Origin: Protaetia brevitarsis
Taxonomy: Eukaryota; Arthropoda; Insecta; Coleoptera; Scarabaeidae
DNA length: 64,000 bases
Reading direction: 5' to 3'
NCBI GenBank assembly: GCA_004143645.1
Contig: RXPK01002180.1
Coordinates: 1 to 64,000, forward strand
Of the stretch, positions 55,726-64,000 are shown one piece after another (the first letter of the stretch is position 1; each line of letters begins with the position of its first letter). The position numbers and the translations under genes were made by a program. Under the pieces are notes generated by a model. It did no database searches. It worked only from the letters and a program-made list of their open reading frames with translations, and had not been told where the DNA came from.

Positions 55726-56720
55726 CAGGGTGTATCAGATATAGAGGTTAATATAATAATATGTGGCAGCTGTAATCATATACAATCAAAAAGTCTTAAT
55801 GCACAGGGGGTCTATCTGTAAGCATTACCGAGAAAAAATATTTTATAAATGCCGTGGGCTAGAGCCGCACCTGTGCCCAACCTAAATGCTGTCCCGAGTA
55901 TACCCCCACATACCACTATCATTCAGCCATTACCGCTGTTGTTTTGTGTGGATCGCCGCTTGGAGTGCAAGCCTCTTCGAACATTTATTTAAATTCTTCC
56001 GTCTCGAAAAAACGATCCTTTTCAGGACCATCATGATTTCATATAAAGAAAATCGAAGCTTGATGCATCGGCAAAAGCGCGGAATGTATAGATTCATTTT
56101 CGCGCGACATCATAGTAAAAAGGCGTGTTTGCAAATTTTTCTGTATCTACATTTATTTTGTGTAATTCGATTCAATTCATTTTCGTTATATGATTAAATA
56201 AATCCAAAGAAATAACTCAGATTCATGTGGTACGTTTATTAACAACTAACTCTCGATTCGACAAAGCAAGAGAAAAATATTTACGTTTTTTGTAACTACT
56301 GAAGTCGCATATCCGTGAAACTCGAACGTCTTATCAGAATATTAAAATAATACTTTGTAGACTTACGTAGAATGCTCTTAAAAAAAAGGAATGTTTATTT
56401 TATAAAAGAAGAATTTAAAATGCCTAGTTTTGCTATTTTTACAAGGGCCTTTATTTATTCAGAATGACGTTAAATGAACTTACGGCATACTATTAAGAAT
56501 AATAACTAAATGAGTGCAATGTATTTATACATAATACCACGTTTAGCGGGTGCTTAACATGACGTTTCCTTGCATCAGGTCCGGACTAAAGAATTTTTGG
56601 CTCTAAATTTTAATTTTTTTTTATTCTTTAATGATGAAATCCGGTTTCAGTGGGTTTGTGCTTTATATGTCGTGTAGTTAACACCCAAGCAAAATTTACT
56701 TTTTTATTTGATACACCCTG
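55726..56720. mobile_element. Probable non-autonomous Tc1/mariner-type element
   Basis: Starts after TA with CAGGGTGTATCAGAT and ends GATACACCCTG before TA. The inverted match is good for about 12-15 bp and weak beyond. No transposase recognised within 995 bp; an open frame at 55886-56197 has no known content. Confidence 0.45.
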
Positions 56721-57657
56721 TATAGATGTTTCGATGTATGTGTATATACAGGGTATTTCACCGGCAGAGAATTCCTCTGTAACTTGTAAGTAGTGACAGA
56801 TACGAAAAAAAGTTTTTATAAATTGTTGTAGGATTACGATTTTTCTATAACGTAAAAATATTTGTATTTATACAGGGTGTTTCGTAACCTCGGTACAGCC
56901 TTCAACTTTCTTTTTTTAAATACAATACCCCAATTATTATTGCATTTTTAGAAGCGCCATTGAATTAAAAAAAAAATAAGATATAACATACTTTAGCGCT
57001 AAACTCATTAATTTCCAAGATATCTTTGATTTTCTAAAATTTCTGTCGCTTGCACTGTTTGAGAAAAGCGATTGTATTTTAATTACCACTAAGAATAAGT
57101 GAACCAAATTTTGAAATATCCTAGTACGGACCTACTTACACCTGCAGGTGTGTTTATAATTGTATTTTAATATACTGGGTGTTCGTCACTAAAGTGCAAA
57201 CTTAGTCAACTTCAAATGGGTGTGAATTCCTATTAACAAGTGCTTTGATTTTTGTTAGGCGTGCCCTATGTCTATCTCTTCTACTTCTCAAGTTATTACA
57301 GTTTTGATTATTTTTTTATTGTGACAGTCATATTTGTAATCTTAGTAGGTGACGATTGTAAAAATTAAGACCAGACAATAAATATTTAATATAAAAATGA
57401 CAAAAAATAAATAATAAACAAATCAATATAAACCTCGCCAGATAGTACACAAAAAAAAAATAGTTAGAACACCAGATTTTCGATATAACCGCCATTTTGT
57501 CTGACACACATTTGTACTCTGTTACCAAAAGACGTATTTACATTCAGCAGAATTTCTTTACGGACACTGGAAAATGCGTTTCTAATCCTAATCTGCTTAG
57601 TATTTGCAGTTGTTGGAGGCTTTCGTTAAACAAACTTCTTGACATAACCCCACAGAA

Positions 57658-58140
57658 GATGAACAATGAATGGATATACAATCAGTCCAGAGAGTGGTGG
57701 CAAAAATCACCGGGACAATGGCAGGCAAAAGAGTTCCTAAAGGAGCAGAGGCCTGAACTCACGAGAGATCTACTGAATAAAGACAGGAAGATACTGTCAA
57801 AATGATTGTAGGTCTTGCTGACTGGTCACTGTAGACTGAATAGGCATATGGTATAACATAGGCTGGCAGATGATGCAACCTGCAGATACTGCCCAGAGGA
57901 GGAAGAACACCAGTTCATGTGCTGTGCCAATGTGAAGGCTGGCGAGGACAAGGTTTCTAATAATGGGGGGAGGAACCCCACAGTAGTAGCTACATAAAGA
58001 AGCCGCTCTCAAAGATGATAGGCCTAATCAAGAGGGCAAAATTAGAGAGCGTCCTCTAGGAAAAAGGGGATCACAATAGATCTGAAAAGGTCGCGGTGAA
58101 ACAGGTCGATAGGCCACCCCAATCCTAATCTAATCTAATC
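57658..58140 (+). mobile_element. 5'-truncated LINE 3' end with (TAATC)n tail
   Basis: C-terminal coding fragments on the plus strand: EWWQKSPGQWQAKEFLKE, RPELTRDLLNKDRK, GLLTGHCRLNRH, DDATCRYCPEEEEHQF and LGLIKRAKLESVL, the post-RNase H Cys/His region of a LINE. It ends in TAATCTAATCTAATC repeats. Target duplication TAACCCCACAGAA is at 57645-57657 and 58141-58153. The tail and sequence differ from the LINE at 49848, so these are two families. Confidence 0.85.
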
Positions 58141-58757
58141 TAACCCCACAGAAAAAAATCATGCTTAGTGAAATCTGGTGCCCTTGTTGGCCACTTAACT
58201 GGACCACCTTTTCCAATGCATCAATCAAAATAGTGTTCATTTAAATTATTAATTACATTTTGCCCTGAATGAGCTGGTGCTCAATCATGTTGGAACCTAT
58301 TTTCTTATCTGTTATTGTTATAGATGTTATAAGACAATCGTTTCAAATGATGTATTATGTCTTGTGCTGTGTACTAGTTTGGTAGTATAATGCCAGTAAG
58401 AAAAATTTTGTTAGCCTTGGAAATGTTGTCTTTATCTATCGTTACTTCTTTGCTGCGTGAAGTTTGACCAAAAAATAAATAATAATAGTTAATAATAATT
58501 AATATGCAAGTAACACATCGTCAATAACAGCATTTTCCAAGCTAACTTAGTTTTATTTTTCCAGAATTAAATTTTAGAATTTAATGTTTTTTTGCCTTTT
58601 AATAAAAATAAAGATGGGCATGTGTTACATTACTGAATTCAGAAAAAATGCTCTTTTTAAAAATATCAAATTTGACCGCCCGTGCCATTTAAAAAAAATC
58701 AAGTTAGCCTTGTATTTTCAAAATAAATGATGGTAGAAAATTGAAAGGAATCTCAAG

Positions 58758-58890
58758 GTTTGTTCGTTGGTGCTGCACTTTCTACATTGGCTTGTAATTA
58801 ACACAGGATAGAAGATTTACTCTTTACGTACCTAAGAAAGAGAAAATATGCACCAGTGTAATTGGTGTAACACCAACGAACAAACCGTCA
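58758..58890. mobile_element. Short MITE, TIR GGTTTGTTCGTTGGTG
   Basis: About 130 bp bounded by GGTTTGTTCGTTGGTGCTG and the complement of GGTTTGTTCGTTGGTG. Interior AAGAAAGAGAAAATATGCAC and related sequence reappear at 25495-25610 (TTCGTTGGTGCTCCTTTCTA, GAGAAAGATAAAATATACAC), a diverged, one-ended relative. Confidence 0.65.
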
Positions 58891-58992
58891 GATGATAGAA
58901 TTTAAACACTTCTAACTGTATGCCAAATTTCAACGAGCTCTGCTAAACCGTTCTAAAAATATTTAACCGTAACCATACTTTTTAGCGACCCT

Positions 58993-60324
58993 GTAGATAA
59001 TGTGATAAACATGTTACTTGCGACAGAATACAAGCATAGGTTTAAAAAGATATTCTTTCAATAATTTCATCTTTTTTATTGCACATAACAATAAAAAATA
59101 TTTACGGTATATAAGCTTACTAAAATCTCTATATTTCTTTATTGCTATAATTACGTAACCATTTGATGGTACGCTGTACACGATTGTACCATCCTTCCGT
59201 GGTAACCTTGTCATTATGAAAAACGAAGCGTTTTTCACTTCTAATTGGACAATTAGGGATTCCACAGAACCCGACGAAATACGGTTAGTATTTATATATA
59301 TATTATATTCACGGATTTATTTTTGTCACAATGGAAAAGCAGCGTTTTTGTATCCATCTATATATACATATGTACAACATAGGTAATTATGTATATCTAT
59401 TTGTTAATGAATAGAGGATAAACTTGTTTTCTTTTGTCATCCACACGTGACCATTATTGTCAACTGTAAAAACTGGCTTGTTACTTTATTTATTGTATAA
59501 TATAGTGTAAGTCGTCATATGGGGAATGTACGCAATATAATTCTGACTACTAACAAAATATACCGGCAATTGATAAAGATATATAATTATGTAAACTCTG
59601 TTCGTCAATTCTTATATTCAACTGAGCTAATAGGGATTTGCAATATATCTCGTAAAAACTAACATATATGTCATCTTTCTCTTTAATAATTCTAATAATT
59701 ACCATGGATATTTTTTCTCTTGCTGTACGTTTTTAAGATCGTTAAATTAGAATAACACTTTCTGTAGGAACAGATATCAAAAATTCATAGCGATCAACTT
59801 CTAAGAATGAAAAAACAAAAAAAAATAGTCTCATGCACGCAATATCCACATGCCGCATATTAATATGTGTAGTAAACAGTATACCAAGAGCTAACTTTCG
59901 ACCTGTCGACTGCTGTTATATAAATAAAAGAAGGACCAAAAAATATGATTTCTATCAGTTAATAAAGTCGAGAAATACGCTTGTTATTCTGCTCTATCTC
60001 AAATCCGCATGCTATAGTTGTCTAACGGCAAGCGCTCGCCGCTATTCTCTACCTTTGTCTAACTACTACAAAATGTATCACCACAACAAGACCTTGGTGG
60101 ATATTAGGGTACGGTCCTCAGATTTTATAACGGTTAATAAGTTTTGACCGTGGTCAGTGATTTTATAAAAAAAAATGGAATATTATAGCGCCGAGGATGT
60201 GAAACAATTTTACGGTGGCAATTCAGCAAAAGTTACACACGATTTATTTACATTAAATAAGCTACTGTATTAAATTATCCCGAAAGATCAATTTATAGCG
60301 CGACTGTTATTCCTAATACAGTCA
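58993..60324. other. Spacer, nothing recognised
   Basis: AT-rich; open frames at 59014-59265 (reverse) and 59833-60147 have no recognisable domain. Confidence 0.4.
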
Positions 60325-61688
60325 CGGCCCTTTGCACCGTTCGTGATTAAGTTGTAATTAAAATTTAATCATAATTAAAGTTTAATTTTCTTTGCACCGA
60401 CTGCTTAACTAGATAATAATGAAATCCTTAATTCGTGATTATGTTTAATCAGTACCCAAGGTACGATTTAACTCATAATTAAAGTTGGGGCAAGCGTAGT
60501 TCCTTTGTTTACAATCGTGTTTATAGGAATGACCCGGAGGTTTTCGTAATAGGAAAGGATATCTTTCTATAAATTCACAATTTCTATGTGACGCTAATTT
60601 AAAAATAATGAATGACGTAGTGCGATGGCCAGAGAATACACATGATAGTACAATTTTTAACCATAGTAGCCTAAAACCGAAGTTTGAATAGAATGATTAT
60701 AGAGGAATAGTTATGTTAGGTACGTTTTTTTTGCAAACAACAAAAAGACACGTTAATGACCCATTCTTTTCCATAAGCGACAGTGGATATGCCTCAAAAA
60801 TATATTTATTGACCCCACTGTTAAATTCTCAAACAGTTGTGAAGAATCGTTATAATGAAAACCATATTAGAACACGAAATGTCATTGAAAGCATGTTTGG
60901 AGTTCTAAAAAGATGCTTTCCAATATTGGCATATCGTTGTCGCTTAAAGCTGGATACCTTTATGCCAGTAGTAGTTGCTACCTCAGTATTGCACAAAATA
61001 GCCATAAATGTGGGTGAAGAGGCTCTGTTATTACCAGAGGAAATCAATGAAGAAAAATTAAATCAAGAAATTTTAAATAGACAACTTCATGAGATTAATT
61101 ATGACGCTGCTGATGTTAATAATTAATGATTATTTTAACAATTTGTAATTCATTGCTAGAAACTAATTTTTGAACATTTTTTTTGTATTTGTTTTCTTTG
61201 GCTTTTATATAAACGAAATATAATTTTATTTACTCTAAATGCATTATCAAATTTGCATCTTTTTTTATCATATATCCTTTTAGGAACACACAACTCGACA
61301 CTTAGCGATAAAAAACGTTTTATATTTGTTTTTTTTTAACAGAAATATTGTGTATGTAATTAACCATTTATTCATTAAAAAAAATGAATAAAATATATAA
61401 GGAAATGATGGCAATAATAAAATAATTCTAACAAGTAATAGCAGAGGTCAAAAAAGTATCAAAAAATTGGAGCATTTGCAGAACCACAATTAAAAGAAAT
61501 TCCATAATGGAAAAAAACCTGCAATTCACATATTCATTTCATTTTAAAACTACTACTCAACTTTTTTTATTTCAATATCTAATTCTGTAGCAATTTTCTT
61601 CAGCTTAAATTCCAATAACTTTCAAATGCTGCTTAAAATCGCGCATTCGCATAGCGACAGTTTTAATCACAGACGGTGCAAACGGCCG
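60325..61688 (+). mobile_element. PIF/Harbinger DNA transposon, deleted
   Basis: TIRs CGGCCCTTTGCACCGTTCGT (left) and the complement of CGGCCGTTTGCACCGTCTGT (right), each followed by GATTAA. TCA flanks both ends (60322-60324 and 61689-61691), a 3-bp duplication as this superfamily makes. The HARBI1-like transposase is reduced: a broken RWPENTHDSTIFNHS block at about 60625-60670, then the open C-terminal frame at 60713-61126. The DNA-binding partner gene and N-terminal half are absent. Confidence 0.88.
60713..61126 (+). pseudogene. Harbinger transposase C-terminal fragment (HARBI1/DDE_4)
   Basis: SDSGYASKIYLLTPLLN carries the second catalytic Asp (usual GDSGY). RYNENHIRTRNVIESMFGVL carries the catalytic Glu in the usual VIExxFGxLK order, followed by KRCFPILAYRCRLKL and ATSVLHKIAINVGEE. 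The 137-codon open stretch is the last third of a normal 350-400-residue protein. Sequence upstream of about 60740 is out of frame. Confidence 0.85.
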
Positions 61689-61839
61689 TCAGATGTTTTG
61701 AAACAATGTTTATATTAATAAATAACAAAGATAAAATTGTCAGTAATATCGAAATAAGTTTGTGCGTTAGTGAAATAAAATCCTAGTATGACATCTAAAC
61801 AAAATGATTACGAAATTAATAATAGCGCAAAAGTTTAAT

Positions 61840-62027
61840 TGATGAAAATGATAAGTGTTGACCTTTTACATAAGAATAAGTATCGATCGTACGAAATTAG
61901 CACATCCCAAGAACTTTTACTCGACGATTATTACTGTCGCATGGATTTTTATGAATTAATGATTAATAAATATCTCGAACATGAATATTTTTTTAATAAT
62001 ATACTATTTACCGACGAATAGGTACTT
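61840..62027 (+). pseudogene. Short mariner-superfamily transposase remnant
   Basis: QELLLDDYYCRMDFYELMIN followed by KYLEHEYFFNNILFTDE and a stop fits the segment up to the first catalytic Asp of DUF4817-type transposases (..NNILFTDEA). Nothing recognisable follows. Confidence 0.5.
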
Positions 62028-62079
62028 TATTTAGAATTGTTAGGTTTTTTAGAATCCATATTTGTTATTTTGATCACAT

Positions 62080-62680
62080 CTCGCATACATTTTCTGATTG
62101 CAAATGGTTGAATATGCGTCATCGGGTTTTCTTAAAGGCGTCGTGCATGTGCCATACTGTGATTACTTCTGGGCTGCCCTCTTATTTGCACAATAAGATA
62201 TACGGATGTACACCATATAAATATTAGATTCCGCGGTTTAATCATACCACCGCTGCATAAGACTTCACTTTTTGAACGTTCTTTCTCTTATACTATTTAT
62301 AAAGCTTATAATAGAGTACCTGTGGATGCTAAGGGATTGTCGCTGGCTACGTTCAAAAACCTATATGTGCCAATACATGTTTGAACAACAAAATGGAAGC
62401 AGTTTTTTGTAAATCTATGTAAGCTATGTATGTGTATTGCTTCGTTTTCATGCCTCATTCATCACAGAATTAATATTAAGTTGGTGGTAAGCACGAGCAT
62501 TTGTTTATTAGCATCTTTATTATTATATCAAGATTGGGTGGAAGAATGGTTCAAGTGCTGTGCACTCGTACCAAACCTTGCGGTTTTTCTTGTGTCCTCG
62601 ATATTACTATTTTCCTTTTGTACTTACTTTCTTTGTTGTATGTAATGGACTTACAGAAAAATAAATATTATTATTATTAG
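62080..62680 (+). mobile_element. Probable LINE 3' end with (ATT)n tail
   Basis: Fragments such as FERSFSYTIYKAYNRVPVDA and GLSLATFKNLY resemble the C-terminal tail after the reverse transcriptase of jockey/CR1-type LINEs. The sequence ends AAAAATAAATATTATTATTA. The 5' end and clade are undetermined. Confidence 0.5.
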
Positions 62681-62689
62681 AGACCGGAT

Positions 62690-64000
62690 TATATGCAAAG
62701 TGCATATATTTTATTTTAACGAAGACGTATTACACTAATTGCAGTTAATTAGCCCTAATTTGTGATTGCATATATTGCATATTTAGGCATTTATATGCAT
62801 ATTTTTACAAAAGTTGCATATATTGCATATTTAAGCTTTTTCTTATCCTTTCTATTAGTAAAAATTCCTAGCAATTCCTAATGTAGACCGACAACTGACA
62901 ATTCTCAGAACGATAAATCTTTTACATTGGTTTCTCTAATACTTTTTTCGAAGAACCGTACGTGTTTAATTTCGCCTAGCAGAAGGGATGTGGTAAATAC
63001 GTTTTATTATTATTAATTCCCAAATAAATTATTCATTCATTGAACATCTTTGAGCGAAACAGCATGTAATTGTGTTACGTTTTTAAATACTGTGCGTACA
63101 GACAATGAGTATAGCGAACAAAATTTCTTTATGGATTAAGCCATATTCTGAACTGGTAAAGGATGGCGACAAAATATTTTGTCGAGCCTGCAGTAAATTG
63201 GTAAGTTTAATTTTACTAAAAGCTTTCAATTGTTTTAAATTCTTAACTTTTGATATAAAATGACATTTTGTTGTAGGGTTTTCTGAGAGAAAATACCTGA
63301 TTGATCAACACACTAAAACTCCACCACATATTGGAAAATGTGAAAAACTAAAGCGATCCGCATGTGTACAGCAATCTATACGTCAATGTGTAGCATCAAC
63401 TTCACGAAACTCAGAACAAGAAGAATATAATACGGATCTGTGTAACGCATTAATTTCGTCTAACATACCTTTAGCAAGATTAAACAATGTTAATTTGAAA
63501 TCATTTCTGCAAAAAATATTGCAAACATAATATACCTGTCGAAAGTACCTTACGAAAAAATTATGTCACATCTTGTTACCAGCAAACAATAGCAGAAATT
63601 CACCAATTGGTAGGGAATAATTTTATTTATATCGTGGTAGATGAAAGTACGGATAAGTGTGGCCGTTATATTGCCCATTTGTAATAGGAATTCTTCATGA
63701 AGATATTGTAGGTAAATCATATTTAATTTATTGTAAAGAACTTAAAAAAAACAAATAATGTGACAATTGCCCAATTCGTTCAAGAAGGTTTAACAAATTT
63801 CTTTTTACCTGGAAGTATACTTTGTGAAATTTTTTTACTAATGTTGTTCGACGCTGATGACAGACATGACATGATAAAAGCCGCGCAAAATTAATTTTTT
63901 TTTTTATAGTAACATCATTCATTCCACTTGTTTACCTCATGGGTTCAATCGTGTAGCCAAAGACATTAGGAATCAATTCCCTTTGATTAATGATTTAATT
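62690..64000 (+). mobile_element. CGGBP1-like hAT transposon, 5' part, off the right edge
   Basis: Subterminal repeats GCATATATTGCATATTTA occur several times at 62690-62850, possible transposase-binding sites. Coding starts about 63104 (MSIANKISLWIKPYSEL, KIFCRACSKL), a GT-AG intron lies at about 63200-63276, then ERKYLIDQHTKTPPHIGKC, LCNALISSNIPLARLNNVNL, STLRKNYVTSCYQQTIAEIH, IVVDESTDKCGRYIA and TNNVTIAQFVQEGLTNFFLP. FCRACxK..H..H is the zinc-finger-like head shared with CGGBP1. Four or more single-base frameshifts. The C-terminal half and right terminus are beyond the window. Confidence 0.75.

Larger units (their letters stand above)
57172..58992 (-). mobile_element. Mariner-superfamily remnant (reverse), split by a LINE and a MITE
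   Basis: The left end follows TA with CTGGGTGTTCGTCAC; a possible opposite end CAGGGTCGCTAAAAAG (reverse strand) lies near 58992. Minus-strand fragments around the break read FQHD, APAHSGQNVI, GGPVKWPTRAPDFTKHD, FFLWGYVKKFV and NAFSSVRKEILLNVN, a DUF4817-type transposase C-terminus. The LINE at 57658-58140 sits inside FFLWGY. Outer limits are approximate. Confidence 0.6.

Noticed and set aside
56745..56900. Further mariner ends (TACAGGGTATTTC, TACAGGGTGTTTC)
   Set aside because: Single termini without partners at a sensible distance, so no element can be delimited.
1..64000. CRISPR arrays, operons, riboswitches, rRNA or tRNA genes
   Set aside because: Intron-bearing insect genes exclude a prokaryotic source; no repeat-spacer arrays, and no convincing tRNA A/B boxes or rRNA seen by eye.

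Overview
This window is AT-rich eukaryotic chromosomal DNA. Short coding exons are separated by GT-AG introns, and most of the space between them is DNA transposons, their non-autonomous derivatives and 5'-truncated LINEs. Gene content (an insect-type GMC oxidoreductase with an N-terminal hydrophobic segment, Hrs, a Kir channel, RINT1) and the mix of mariner, hAT, Harbinger, pogo and LINE elements point to an insect. A beetle or other holometabolous insect is likely, but I cannot fix the order from sequence alone.

Host genes, left to right. (1) RINT1 on the minus strand, 1-2576: eight exons rebuilt here, with the C-terminus off the left edge. (2) A GMC oxidoreductase on the plus strand, 2916-5967, five exons, head-to-head with RINT1 (339 bp between start codons). 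(3) A two-BED-finger, hAT-transposase-derived gene on the plus strand, 10579-15068, three exons. (4) Hrs, the ESCRT-0 FYVE/VHS/UIM protein, on the minus strand, 18352-25107, nine exons and fully in frame. (5) An inward-rectifier K+ channel (Kir/Irk) on the minus strand, 25888-48870: an inferred N-terminal exon at 48488-48870, a 19-kb intron, the channel exon at 28256-29293, and two phase-compatible alternative last exons.

Six one- or two-base frameshifts interrupt four of the five genes, mostly in short homopolymers, while family-conserved sequence continues on both sides of each. Assembly indel error is the simplest explanation; real decay is the alternative.

The 19-kb Kir intron and the region beyond Kir exon 1 are a trap for mobile DNA. 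They hold a mariner split by a second Tc1/mariner-superfamily element, a hAT with a perfect 8-bp target duplication, a Tc1-like element, two further copies of a TA-flanked mariner family (the third copy sits in an intron of gene 3), a LINE 3' end inserted into a minisatellite with higher-order structure, a second LINE 3' end inserted into a mariner, a Harbinger element with TIRs and a 3-bp duplication, and a CGGBP1-like hAT running off the right edge. Hrs introns hold a pogo/Tigger-like element and two long foldback repeats. I found no CRISPR array, no operon structure and no convincing rRNA or tRNA gene.
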